Assembly: GCA_026874595.1 (NCBI GenBank)
Contig: CM049316.1
Span: forward strand, 39,874,695 to 39,938,694
DNA length: 64,000 nt
Direction of reading: 5' to 3'
Source: Sipunculus nudus
Taxonomy: Eukaryota > Annelida > Sipuncula > Golfingiida > Sipunculidae
Part shown: positions 40,063 through 50,914 of the stretch, in pieces
Numbering within the stretch: position 1 is the first letter of the stretch
Layout of the letters: each line of letters starts with the position of its first letter
Notes under the pieces: generated by a model
The model's database searches: none
The model's input: the letters and a program-made list of their open reading frames with translations, nothing else
What the model was told of the DNA's origin: nothing
Position numbers and translations under genes: made by a program

Positions 40063-41333
40063 ATTTCGCAGGTGTCTTTGCCACCGTGCACATTGCACTT
40101 TGCTGTCGCTAGTTAATATGGCCAGTAAACCCTGCTACTGCGCAGGTCAATGCGACTACTAATTCCTTACGCGCCTAGTGCAAAGCTTGTTGCAGGCCTA
40201 TCCGGTCGACCTATGGTTACAAAGATTGGACTGAAACTATAGCATCAAAAGTTTCGATCGCAATAGATAGCCTCCCTGAGGTTCTCGCTACCGCGCATAT
40301 CTGATTTGCTACCGCGCAGATTGCGCATTGCAATCGCAGCTAAAAATGGTCGATGCCACTTGCTACCGCGCATATGTACTTGCTACTTTGCGACAGTTAA
40401 TTGCTCCCGCGCATATTGCTTTAAATAGTCGGGTCCGAGCGACCCCTAGCAGCAAATACTTGTAACACGTTTACAATAGCAGAATTTGCGATCGCAAATT
40501 CAGTCCCCATGGTAGCAGGCAACAACAACGTCCTACCACGCTGGTCTGTTTGCTACCGCGCACATTGCGCATTGCGATCGCAGCTGAATATGACCCATTG
40601 CATTTGCTAACGCGCACATCTGTTTGCTACTTTGCGACAGTTGATTGCTACCGCGCATATTGCTTTGAGTGGTCGTGTCCGAGCGACCTCTGACAGTAAA
40701 GACTTGCACTACGTTAATAGTCGCAGAATTTGGGATCGCAAAGACATAGTCCCCATGCATAGGAGCTGAAAGCAACTTGCTACCGCGCAGGTCTGTTTGC
40801 TAGCGCGCACATTGCGATCGCAGCTTAATATGGCCCATGGCCTTTGCTAACGCGCACATCTGTTTGTTACTTTGCGACAGTTAACTGCTACCGCGCATAT
40901 TGCTTTGTGTGTTCGTGTCCGGGCGACCTCTGACAGTGAAGACTTGCACTACGTTAATAGTAGCAGAATTTTGCGATCGCAAAGACATAGTCCCCATGCG
41001 TGGGAGCTGAAAGCAACTTGCTACCGCGCAGGTCGTTTGCTACCGCGCACAATGCGCATTGCGATGACAGCCATTTGCTACCGCGCAGTTCTGATTTGCT
41101 ACCGCGCAGTTTGCGCGTATGAGGCGGTTTGTGTCTGATGGTAGCAAGTCCAGTTGCAGCTCATTGCGCGATGTGGCAAGCAAAGCGCAAGGGTAGCAAA
41201 TGCTACTGTGCGACTGCTATTTGCTACCGCGCACTTTGCGCTCAATAGCCTTTGAGCGCATAATAGTAGCAAGATGAGTGGATGCTGAGTGCGCGTTGTG
41301 TCGGGCTCTGCGCAATGGTAGCAAAGAATCCCA
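40063..41333. repeat. CpG-rich GCTACCGCGCA repeat block
   Basis: The block contrasts with its AT-rich surroundings. TTTGCTACCGCGCA-like words occur about fifteen times on the plus strand, at irregular spacing from about 40,288 to 41,235, many followed by CATTGCGCATTGCGATCGC. Inverted versions (GCGCAATGGTAGCAAA) occur near the right edge. A larger unit of 240-244 bp is repeated about three times; its TTGCGACAGTT marker lies at 40,388, 40,632 and 40,872. It contains perfect palindromes around GCGATCGC, such as 18 bp at 40,483-40,500 and 14 bp at 40,970-40,983. Reading frames inside it are by-products. Its nature (non-autonomous transposon, minisatellite or regulatory cluster) is unknown. Confidence 0.75.
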
Positions 41334-41382
41334 TAGATTAGTCTGAAAAACCGACAGTTCCCCGCATATATGCTGTTTTTGT

Positions 41383-41950
41383 AGATTAATTTAATGCCCT
41401 TTTCTCATGAGTGATTTTCCCTATTGGCTTGAAATTTTGAAGATCCATAGAACATGGACTCCTCCATCTTGTACTCAAGACTGGTAGGTGCCATCTGCAA
41501 TTGTTTCCCGTCGCATTCACCCGTATATGTGCTTTGGGTGAAAATTGCTAATATCTCATAAATGGTTCAATGTATTGGTCTGAAATTTGGCATGTCCATC
41601 GATTTTTTTAATTTTCTCGTAAACGAGACAGGTGGCGCCACTAACCTTCCCGTTTCCTTAGAAAAAAATTAATGCTCTTTTCTTAGGAGTGGTGTGCCGT
41701 ATAGGCCTGAAATTGTGCATGTCCATATATCTTGGACTCCTCCATCTTGTACTCAAGACTGGTGGTGCCATCTGCAATCGTTTTCCTGTGGCATCCATCC
41801 GTACATGGGCTTTGGGTGAAAATTGCTCATATCTCCGAAGTGGTTCAAGGAATTGGTCTGAAATTTGGCTTGTCAATCCGTCTTGGAGAGTTTTAATTCT
41901 CATAAACCAGACAGGTGGCACCAGTTGCTTTTGTTGATTAAATTAATGCC
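41383..41950. repeat. Two tandem 278-bp repeats
   Basis: The block containing GGACTCCTCCATCTTGTACT at 41,456 recurs at 41,734, a 278-bp period. Both copies also share TTTGGGTGAAAATTGCT, ATTGGTCTGAAATTTGGC and a GACAGGTGGC(A/G)CCA word. The copies are clearly diverged. The 87-codon minus-strand and 82-codon plus-strand frames here overlap each other on this repeat and are not supported as genes. Confidence 0.8.
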
Positions 41951-42059
41951 TTTTCTCAGAGTTTTAGAGGACCATATTCAGAAGTGATGTGACATACCAC
42001 TCAATCCATCCTTCACTTCACCCGTACCACTCTGATTTCGGCGGATACACGATGTCACT

Positions 42060-42729
42060 TCTTGCTTATCTGTTTTCTAGTTTAAAATGTGATACAAAAA
42101 CTCCAGTATCTGAATGACTAATGCACTGATGGCCATGATATTTTGCATGCATATTGATCATGGAGTGTTATATCAGTTCCTGTACACTGGTGGCACCACC
42201 TGTATTTTTTTCAATTTTTTAGGCATTTTTAATTTATTTATGAGACCTTCAAATGAAGTGGTCATCTGTTAACACGGCAAAAACTTAGAATCTTCTATCC
42301 TGACATCCATGGAGATCAATAAGAAATCTCCTTGGAAACTTGAAATAAGGTCTCTGTTACCCATATTTTCCGAGCTATAGGGCTCGTAAGCACCCCCCAG
42401 AATAAATAAAACTTTTATACAAAAGCTCCAGTATATGAATAACTAATGCCTTGATAGCCATGATTCAATATATATTTATTGATCATTGAGTGTCTCATCA
42501 GTTCCTGCAGACTGGTGGCACAACCTGTATTTTTCCGAATTTTTACACATTATTTTTTATACATTTATGAGACCTTCAAATGAAGTGGTCAACTATCCAA
42601 AAGCACACTGTAACCAATTTCTAAGGAAAATTCACAAAATTCATAATTTTTTTGCACACTTGTAGTCATTTTGGTCATTGTTCAACGTTCCTTGAATTCA
42701 GCTGAGCGTCATGGCCCATGGGCCACTAG
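42060..42729 (+). mobile_element. 327-bp repeats ending in Helitron-like hairpin-CTAG
   Basis: Two diverged copies of a 327-bp unit are present; GAGACCTTCAAATGAAGTGG lies at 42,242 and 42,569. Each carries an ACTGGTGGCACCACCTGT-like near-palindrome (about 42,186 and 42,512), related to the words in the 278-bp repeats upstream. The block ends with a perfect 14-bp palindrome TGGCCCATGGGCCA (42,712-42,725), directly followed by CTAG (42,726-42,729) and then T. A short hairpin just before CTRR, inserted before T, is the hallmark 3' end of Helitrons. No Rep/helicase and no certain 5' TC end are seen, so this is at most a non-autonomous Helitron-like element that may include the 278-bp repeats. The assignment is inference. 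Confidence 0.5.
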
Positions 42730-42957
42730 TTTGTAGTTACCAAGCTCTCCTTTGAATATAGTTTAAACTGTTTAAGAATGAGAGGATTGTTCATATCGCT
42801 AGATTATTATCAAACATAGTCATACCCCTTACTAGATAATGATGTGCGCACTGGCAACTTTCACTTTTCCTAAACATAGAGAGGCTTTAAAAGAAACGTC
42901 ACAGCAGGGTGATGAAATGGATTTACATGGATATTCCAGATAAATCAGTCTTACCTC

Positions 42958-43165
42958 TCAAGAGCGGTTAGTTGGCTCAGCATGTTCGTTTCTGTTTTCT
43001 GTGGCATGGCAGATGTCCTTCAGGACAATGACCTGTGTTTTAGACTGTTTCTTAGCATCGTCTGATGGTGACTCTAGCAGGTCGGTGCTATGACATCGAT
43101 GAGTGCCTGTGGACCGATTATTATCATTTACTGGTATCGGAGAACGACGGGCCCTGACAGCTTTG
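42958..43165 (-). CDS. GPCR cytoplasmic-tail exon (exon 2) with stop
   Basis: On the minus strand a good splice acceptor (ATTTTGTATTTGCAG, with GGATTAAC as a possible branch point about 25 bases before) lies directly before 43,165. The exon starts with one base that completes the codon left open by the receptor exon ending at 50,911: AG plus C gives Ser. It then encodes 68 residues beginning KAVRARRSPIP and ending EPTNRS, then TGA at 42,960-42,958. The tail is hydrophilic, rich in Ser, Asn, Asp and basic residues, with no membrane segment, fitting the intracellular C-terminus of a receptor. Six bases after the TGA codon begins there is a consensus donor (GAG/GTAAG, exon end 42,955), so 3' untranslated exons may follow. 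It is joined to the receptor by splice signals and phase, not by transcript evidence. Confidence 0.7.
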
Positions 43166-43399
43166 CTGCAAATACAAAATGTTGTGTTAATCCATTGAAA
43201 ATGAAGTTTAATGAACACAATACATCGAAGGAGTAGAAGGTCACGATGTAATTTATGACACTTCAAAAACTACAAAACCTCCTTTTGACTGGTTGACTGA
43301 AAGTAAAGTCGGCGCTCAAGCCAGTCGCAGGTCTCCGGAAAATCCGGCCCGCAGTGGCTTCCTCAGCAACGACAACGTTTGACAGATTAAGTCGGATTT

Positions 43400-43618
43400 G
43401 GTTGATCCGAGATATTTGAAAAAATAGAAGATACTGACAGGGTTGTATGTTGTTTGTATGGGCGGGGAAAACAAGAGATCCCCCGTCCCCCCCCCCCCCC
43501 CCAAAAAAAAGGCCTTAGTCGGGCAACTGAAACCCACTCTCATAGCCACACCATGGATCGAACCCGGGTCGCCAGCGGAGACAGCCGAGAGTTTTACCCC
43601 TCGACAATCCAGGGCCCC
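43400..43618 (-). mobile_element. tRNA-derived SINE, minus strand
   Basis: Read on the minus strand from 43,618 it begins GGGGCCCTGG, passes an A-box-like TGTCGAGGGGTAA, then CCGCTGGCGACCC and a B-box GGGTTCGATCC (about 43,565-43,555). It continues with GTGGCTATGAGAGTGGGTT and GTTGCCCGACTAAGGCC, plus a 3' part with TTTTCCCCGCCC and ACAACCCTGTCAGTAT. It is the same family as the element at 48,376. A C-run and an A-run (about 43,483-43,508) interrupt it. The 73- and 77-codon frames across it are by-products. The 3' limit is approximate. Confidence 0.82.
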
Positions 43619-43639
43619 TAACCTCCTCCTTAATCCTTA

Positions 43640-44693
43640 TACTTTAATACTACAATTCTTATAACCAAAAAAGATCATGATATTTGTGTTGTTCACGATA
43701 TTCTAATTAATCACCGTTCGAAAGTAGAATGCCTGCTATGTGCAGATATTACCGGTGCCTATTATATTATTGTTATCTATTAAATCTTGATATTTATTGT
43801 TTATTTAATACTGTGAATTCAGAAAATATCTTAGGTAAAACACTTTAAATTCTATTAGTTGGGTTAAAGCTTTCGTGGATTAATCCTTCCTGGTTATGCA
43901 TTTTATCAAAATTCATTTGTGAACAAACCTGAAAATAAGACAAAGATCGGTGATTGTTCGGTAAAAATGCACTGAAAGTTTACAACTTTAAGACTCATTA
44001 AATCAAATAACAGATCCATGCAGTCCCTGGGCAAGCGGTGTTGGCTCAATGACACAAAAACTAAAATATCCTTTGACTCATCTGAATCGTGGGTGAAAAT
44101 ATTTAGATAAATCTTGATAGATTTCTCAGGGATAATTCCACCTGAGTCCATCAAATGAAGTCATGCATTACTAGGTTAATGAGAGCAAGTCCCGGCGCTC
44201 GAGATTGGTATGTCGTTCGTTCAGAAGAGACCCCGTTTCCACTCGAGTGGGGACCAGTGCACCTCCAGAACGAGGCCACAGTTAAACAGCCCCCTCCCCC
44301 ATCAAAATTATGCTCAGCTGACCGCGACTATCGCGACCTGATTAACTCTGCCGCACGGTTTAGCTCTTATAGTTTGGCCAGTAACTAACGGGATACAGCT
44401 GGCGATAGCAAGGGTGGCGTTGTCTTGTGCACAGGGTACAGTTATCTGTTTGTTCCCAACATCAAATGCACGGTACTTGCGCCAGAAACCATGCAGAGGG
44501 ACCGTCACTCCGTCACTCGGCCGCATCAGCTGCGAGTCGGCTATGCATGTCATTACCGGCATCAAACATGATTAATAAAAAAGATTAGTGTCTACTGTTG
44601 TTTATTCAATTAAAAATAACATTACTCTAACAAACTATAAAATACGACGAGCTGTGCAAAATGACCTTTAACTACGACAGTTAGCGAGATAAT
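43640..44693. other. Intronic DNA with GC-richer patch, no gene assigned
   Basis: From 44,160 to 44,570 the DNA is GC-richer than its neighbours and carries opposing short frames: 77 codons plus at 44,155-44,388 and 83 codons minus at 44,565-44,314. At 44,154-43,906 a minus-strand frame of 82 codons reads IPEKSIKIYLNIF and LPRDCMDLLFDLMSL. I recognise no family in any of them and no convincing splice pair. They may be remnants of a mobile element or chance frames. Confidence 0.45.
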
Positions 44694-44722
44694 TTGAGAG
44701 AGAGAGAAAGAGAAAGAGAAAG
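44694..44722. repeat. GA-rich microsatellite
   Basis: A short run of GAGAGA and AAAGAGAAAG units. Confidence 0.7.
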
Positions 44723-45483
44723 TCCACACCAACCAGTGTAAGGTAGTGAAGACGCACTTTCAAACCGTCACTGGTACAGGTTGTAAGTCTGACTCTGCCG
44801 AAATCTTTTTTTTTTTACTCAACCCAAGGAAGAACTAAATATTTTTCTTAACAAAAGTTTTTCTTTTTAATTTATAGGGTACATATCTCTTTCTGTGCGT
44901 TTAATTGACTAATACCACTGAAAGCATGGACGGTTATAGGATATTTCATATACTGTTAACATAACCCCCCCTCCCCCCCAAACACACACACACTTTAAGT
45001 GGACTCGCCCATTGATGACCAGATGATGATTCATACCCAGGGGTCAGAGAGGGGGATCAGGACACTCACTAGTTGGCGGGCCTGGAGGGTAGACCTCTAC
45101 GGCCCGCAGATAAGTCACCTAGGGGATAGCTGGGGTCCTTACGTATGTTTAAGGAAATGGAGACCGTTAAGCAAATGGTGAAGTTGAGTAGCCTGCAACA
45201 GTTCGGATCTTTAGTAAAGCGTACACCCCATGCATACCCTCCGTATCTGTAGTAAAGCATACACCCAATGCACTGACTGGCAGTATGCTGTTTGGCATAA
45301 AGGTAATAAGCATTCTAAATTCGGACCGACCTTTCGGCCATTCTTGTATTTAAACCTAAATTCTGTGTTGTTTTATATTTTCTGTGGTAAAATCTTACAC
45401 AATAACAGCGGGCAATCACGATGTCATAACTCAATGTGCACACAGGGATCACGGACTTACAAAATTTGACTTTCAAACTTAAT

Positions 45484-45556
45484 GATCGTTGGGTTTTTAA
45501 TTTCGTGGATAAAAGTCACCCACGAAATCCACAAAAAAATAAATACCCAACGATTA
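45484..45556. repeat. Imperfect hairpin repeat in the intron
   Basis: GATCGTTGGGTTTTTAATTTCGTGG (positions 45,484-45,508) is mirrored by CCACGAAATCCAC and AATACCCAACGAT at 45,519-45,556, giving two paired stems (ATCGTTGGGT with ACCCAACGAT; TTTCGTGG with CCACGAAA) around a short loop. This is a small foldback repeat with no coding capacity. Confidence 0.7.
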
Positions 45557-46000
45557 ATCGACAGTATTCTTTTGTACCTTGTACATTTTGTTAATTTTTA
45601 TACAGTAAGTGATATAACCATTCTTTCATATGCACTCGAGATGGAATCATTTCGATTGTTCGTTTGAAAGAAAACGATTTCTCCATGACTTACCCTCCAA
45701 TGGAATCGAATTTTAAAGCAATAAACGAGAACTGAAAAGAGATGTCAAAAACCTTTATTTAAACTATGATTCTTTTGAGATCATGAAAAGAGTGAGCAAT
45801 TGAAAATTTTGACGGAAAAAGGGAATGCGTCCAGACAACACAAAGCGTATATACGAGTAAATCCTGCTGTTTTCGGTCGAATAAAATTTACGTTAAAATA
45901 AAAAAAAAGATAAAAGAAAAGAAAAAAATCGCTATAAAATATATTCAAATTTGAAATATACATTGAACTTTGCGTTACAGGATAAAAAAAAAACCTCGGT

Positions 46001-46072
46001 GGCGGACATCCAGCTTCAACGGAAAAATCATCCGGTCCCGTAGCTGTCCCCCTATAGAGGGGTTTCATTGTA
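46001..46072. mobile_element. Right-end remnant of the CAGTGAAACC MITE family
   Basis: GGCGGACATCCAGC, CGGTCCCGTAG, CTGTCCCCC and AGAGGGGTTTCATTGTA match, in order, GGCGGACACCCCGC, CCAGTCCCGTGAA, TGTCTTCCCC and AGAGGGGTTTCACTGTA at 36,469-36,537. Only this arm is visible here. It lies inside the receptor intron. Confidence 0.65.
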
Positions 46073-46779
46073 TCATTGTTTGGAAAATACATAATGTATG
46101 TAACCACTTCTGCTGCAATCAATAAGACTAAACTATGGGGACATTGGTTGTGAAATCTCTAGGATGGTATAAATCAATTCGCTAAGATTACACACACTAT
46201 AGACGGAACCAAGTGAATCTACTAACGATAATTATTGCAGTATACGAGTAAGATAGCAAAACATTTAAAGCTTATTTTCACTGGATAAATCTATTAGTTT
46301 GTTATTATTCTCTATAACGGAGCCTCTTTTTTCCTTCAAGTTGCGCCATATGTTCTTAAATAGCTAATGTGCATTCCTTTTTAAGTTTAAGATATGTTTG
46401 AATTCCAAATGTATCATGCTTTTTATTACTTTACGAAGCTCATAAGGGTTATTCAACATATAGATATATATCGGCATTCAATGATAGTATACTCCCAGAT
46501 AATCAGTCATATTTCACTCAAAATAACAAACATGACGACCATAGGTCGAGCGTTTGACGGAAGTTGAAATAAAACGTAAAGACAAAGAAACAGGAATCAA
46601 GGGACAAGTGAAAACAGTAATTTGAATTAGGAATGTTCTTGGAGAGCAGAAACGTTAAATTTAATGTATTAATGTTGATATTGAGAAGCCGCAGAACATC
46701 GGACAGACTTACAGACAAAACAGATTTCCTGATTTTTTTAACTGTATGCCTTTCAGAAGTATTGCTTAAACAATATGGA

Positions 46780-47500
46780 CCCAAGAATGAAATGTCAGAC
46801 CAAAGAGGATGCAGGCAGGAAAAGTTGATAACAACAGACGAACAGACAGACATATTGACAGACTGACACAACCTGGATGACAGGTCATAAGACCTCATAA
46901 AGGGGAATACATAGAAAAAAAGGAGCATTAATTTGTGCAGATAGGACAATATTTGACGAAGTTATGAAGAAAATAATATTCTTAAGTTTTTCGATGACCG
47001 ACGGTTTATAAGGCTATGAAACATTTTGACGACGATATGAAGAAAAAAAATGGCTGGTGTTTTTTTTATTACCTTGACCTTTAACCTATTTACTCTACAA
47101 GACATTAGACATCTAGAACTTAATTTTATTATAAACAATATAACATTTAGAGGGATTGCTTAAAAATTCTGACCTGAAGAATGCCTCGTCAGACGAAAGA
47201 ACAGACGGACATACTGACACACACATCTGAGATAAAAAAATGACTAAATCATCTTGTGGAGAAAGCATAAAGGGACCAGATGAGCTAAAGTTTATGTAGA
47301 TAGGCCTCTTTTGACGAAGATATTACAACAGTAATTTTTTACGTTTTTTGATGACCTTGGCCCTGAATCTATATTGAGCGAAAACAACAGGCTTCCAGGA
47401 CTGAGTTTTCAATCAACCCTGTAAGTTTCATATCGATTGCTACAACACTGCAACCAGTAGAATGGGAACAAACATCGTGACAAACAAACACACAGCCATA
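46780..47500. repeat. Decayed dispersed repeat, two related copies
   Basis: GTGCAGATAGG followed by TTTGACGAAG, then TTTTCGATGACC (about 46,935-47,000), is echoed by TGTAGATAGGCC, TTTTGACGAAG and TTTTTTGATGACC (about 47,297-47,352), roughly 360 bp later. Each is preceded by an ACAGACGGACA/ACAGACAGACA word and a stretch starting GACCYAAGAATG or GACCTGAAGAATG. This looks like an old tandem or double insertion of a dispersed repeat. The 143-codon minus-strand frame (46,949-46,518) overlapping it is rejected. Confidence 0.55.
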
Positions 47501-48375
47501 CTCAACTAACCAACATGCTTGCAGAAATTTTCGATTTCCGGTAAGCAAAAAACAGAGATACCAAAAATGTGTTTACAGTCAAAATACTATAAATAATCTA
47601 AGAAAAGCATTCTGCCTCAACAATTGCAATTTGCACAAACATCATTCCAGCCATTTAACGTTTATAGCCCATATGAGAGTCATGGTAAGTCTAGCCTCTC
47701 TTTGTCCGGACAGGAATGAACGCTTACAGGTTACAAACGCCCAACAGGACATACATACTGAAAACGATGCATGCTGTACCATTTGAATTCTCTGCAGCTG
47801 CCACAAACAAATACCGAAGTACATCGATACATTTATTATTTCTAGAAAGACACGCAAAATGAATATAGAACCATAGCAGAATAAACGATAATACCAGCTT
47901 ATAACCATGATAATCTCACCAGTCAGTATATTACAATGTTTAAAATACCTTAAATAAGGTTTAGAAATGTTAAATAAAAAGATGTTTCAACCACAAAAAC
48001 TTGCAGTGTTAAGAAATGCCCACTTTACAATTTATGGAGGTGCAGCTCAAATGATTCAATTTTAGGCCAATTTTGTCTCAAGTTGATCTTCTTCCTAAGC
48101 ATGTTCCTCTTCCTATTACCCCCTCGCCCGTGAGTCTTTATTCAAAAGGAGGCCGTGCAACCTCGGTGACTGGAAATGCCAAGTTACCGTTAACTGGTCT
48201 AGAGATTTCCGTCCAAAACGATTCACTTCTTTTCCCTAAATAATCTTGGTTTAAGATTTCATCAATAGTATGTAATTTTTTTATGTATTTGTGATTACAT
48301 TGATGTGATAACATCAAAGTTTCCCTCTCAGTTTATCCCTTAGATTGAATTATTTTCCTATATTGTCCGTAACGC
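47501..48375. other. Intronic AT-rich DNA, no gene seen
   Basis: The longest frame is 88 codons (47,908-47,642, minus) without a recognisable domain or splice context. Confidence 0.55.
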
Positions 48376-48562
48376 GGGGCCTGTACAGTCGAGTGGTAAA
48401 ACGCTCTGCTCTCTCCGCTGGCGACCTGGGTTCGATATCCGCAGTGGCTATAGGAGTGGGTTGTAGTTGCCCGTCCAAGGCTGGTGTTTTTTCCGGGTTC
48501 TCCGGTTTCGTCCACCTCTACAGTCTACGAAACGCCACAATCTTAGCCGATTGGTTATAATA
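48376..48562 (+). mobile_element. tRNA-derived SINE, plus strand
   Basis: It starts GGGGCCTGTACAG and contains an A-box-like ACAGTCGAGTGG (about 48,385-48,396), CTCCGCTGGCGACC and a B-box GGGTTCGATATCC (48,428-48,440). GTGGCTATAGGAGTGGGTT, GTTGCCCGTCCAAGGC and a 3' part with TTCCGGGTTCTCCGG follow. It is the same family as 43,618-43,400, in opposite orientation. The tRNA head is too diverged and lacks the cloverleaf needed for a functional tRNA. Overlapping 71- and 60-codon frames are by-products. Confidence 0.85.
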
Positions 48563-50906
48563 ATTATTTGTACAATCCATGTGAAATAAATTAGTTCATT
48601 TTATAACCATAGCACCTTGTGCCACACACCCGTATACCTTTAAATCAAGAATGGAAGTTTTTCCCACGGGTCTATTGGCTACATATGCGTGAATATCTAC
48701 ATTTTATATTTACATTTGTAAGTCACCTATATGCCCATGAAATAAGATAGAAATAGGCTCAACAGATTCAACTGAACAGCATACACAACATGATTTGTTG
48801 TATCTAGAATTCTGCAAATATTCCTTTTTTTTTGTTTTTCTGAAGTTTTACACACTAGAATAAAAACGTTCCACTTTATTGGGCGTTTTCTTTCAAGTGA
48901 TCCCACTGGTAATTGCACGAAAACCCTGTTAATTATAATCTTTATTTGATTTCATCTATCTCCGAAATCATTCAGAACTGCAAACCTTTATTCTTGATTT
49001 GTTTTACTCTTATTCATTTTCTATGGGTTGTTCATTTCCTATTAGCACTTGAGTTTGTGTCATAAAGCCTTAACTATTCCGAAAAGCGTTTACAATTCAG
49101 AATCGTTAAAACAATCAATAAGAATTAATGCACTATGCATTGTAATTACATAGAGCATTGAATATAGGCCAAATTATATAGGGGCAATTATATGTAGGGC
49201 AAATATACATTATTTTGAATTATCGTTCCAACATACAAATAACAGTTCAATTTTTCGTTTCAAGCAATACGCCTTTTGGCATAACACAGAGAGCGCTTTG
49301 TGCCTGTGAACTTTCCTTCTTTTCTCATTTCGTTATATTGACAATACTTACTAACATGCAAAGTTCCTTGCCAGTCTTGTCAAAGCAAACCAAAGATGTT
49401 AAATTGTATATTATATCTTGTCAGAAATGTCAATGGGTATTTGATGTGTGAAGAATTAGTAACTCACAGCTTAAATAACGTCAGTAATTCAAAGTTCATG
49501 AATATAAACATAGTATGATCACTATAGGAGAGGCGGAACCCCAGGTTAATTAAGGCGTTAACAATATTAACAGTTGTTCCAATGAAGAATTTTTTTTATA
49601 TTTTATATGTTAACGGAATATTTTGCTTTGACTCGTATGAAAATCAATTTACTTAATTAATCTTAATGGTTGCATTAGGCTCTATTTTTCTCTAGATTTT
49701 AGTTAATTGGTTAAATGAATTTAATTTCTATTTTAGGATTTTTATGGTCATTACGCGCCATGTTTTTAATTTTAAACTGTGATTTGATATAGTGTTTTAA
49801 ATCAAATAAATGTTTTATTTATTAATCCAAGGTTATAAAAATTGACCTTTTGTAAAATATGTAATATCTCAGATGTTCACAAACAAGTGGTATTATTTAT
49901 GGTAACAAATTGATATATTATAATTGCTACTGAACATATGGCATTGATATTTCCGCCACGGAGCTTTGTTACACCTTTTTCTGATGATGTTGAGCGAAGT
50001 GAAGCTTAACCAGTTTCTTACCCTTATTGCACCTCTAGAAAAGTATCCTGTATAATCAGAATTCCCGACGTTGCTATAACAACGGCAATACTTTTAACAT
50101 TATTAATGGGCTTAATTAAGTACCAAAGTAGTTCACAACCTCCTTAACTATCATATTATCTTCGTCATTTTTTTGCAATCTGTTATGGTGTAAAAAAGTC
50201 TGATTACACCTTTTAGTTTTTTAGTATTATAACAAATTGAAAACTTTTGTATGGTTGGGGAAATTATCTGTTTTCCTAACTTACTTAAGCAGAAGTTTTA
50301 AAGGTTGTAAATTTTTTTTGTGTTATGGTAAATAATGGTTGCAGAAAGTCATAATTTTACAACATACGCCAAATACCGGTACAAATATCATTTAAAATCT
50401 TACGAATACGACTTATCACCTGTTGGGGTATATTTTGGTAAACAGTTGCACATTGTTTGGGATTTAGAATAAACAAGAAATAGCCCTGGATGCAATACAC
50501 AATTTTGCATCCAAAGATTAATTAATTCGGGGTTCTGGTCCCGGATTCCACTTGAACATCTTCTAATTGTCATGTTCAGCTCCTGTTTCTGTTCTATTTA
50601 TATATTATATTATAATATATTATTTTTAGACTTGTCATGATTTTATATGTAGCCTTGTGAAAAAAAAAACACATTTTATGTATTGTTACCTCTGACAAGG
50701 GGCAGGGGTTATGCTTTTGTCAGCGTTGGTTTGTTGTCTGTCAGCAGCATTACTCAAACATTATTAATGGTTTTCGACAAAAAATTCAGGATAGACTGCA
50801 ATGATACAATGCCACGTTAGGGTTAGGAGCTGCCATGGCGGAGTTCTGCGCTCTCTGAGTTCTTTTTTAGTTAAACATTACGTTGATTATCCCTGATATA
50901 TCAGAC
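48563..50906. other. Intronic AT-rich DNA, no gene seen
   Basis: The stretch consists of low-complexity AT-rich sequence and short chance frames (63 codons minus at 48,918-48,727; 78 codons plus at 49,215-49,451). A TATTATATTATAATATATT run lies near 50,600 and a short A-run near 50,660. No recognisable element is seen. Confidence 0.55.
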
Positions 50907-50908
50907 TT

Positions 50909-50914
50909 ACCTCA
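50909..50914 (-). promoter_or_regulatory. Splice donor that removes the apparent stop
   Basis: On the minus strand the exon ends CTGAG and is followed by GTAAGT. The TAA that closes the reading frame is formed by the T, A, A of this donor. The intron start contains a 12-bp palindrome (CTGATATATCAG). Intron retention would give a 772-residue receptor with a very short tail. Confidence 0.75.

Larger units (their letters stand above)
43166..50910 (-). other. Predicted 7.7-kb intron of the GPCR gene
   Basis: The intron is bounded by a consensus donor on the minus strand (AG/GTAAGT, GT at 50,910-50,909) and an acceptor CAG at 43,168-43,166. It is filled with SINEs, a hairpin repeat, a MITE end, simple repeats and decayed repeats listed separately. 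No other gene could be supported inside it. Confidence 0.65.

Noticed and set aside
43443-43664. 73-codon plus-strand frame with a proline/lysine run
   Set aside because: It is produced by C and A homopolymers inside the minus-strand SINE.
44155-44565. Opposing 77- and 83-codon frames in a GC-richer patch
   Set aside because: No family is recognised, the frames overlap on opposite strands, and no splice pair fits. Reported only as a GC-rich patch.
46518-46949. 143-codon minus-strand frame
   Set aside because: It is rich in Leu/Ser/Phe/Cys as expected from an AT-rich repeat; it lies over a decayed dispersed repeat and no domain is visible.
48376-48450. A functional tRNA gene
   Set aside because: A- and B-box words are present but the cloverleaf is not. 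A sister copy with the same body shows it is a SINE.
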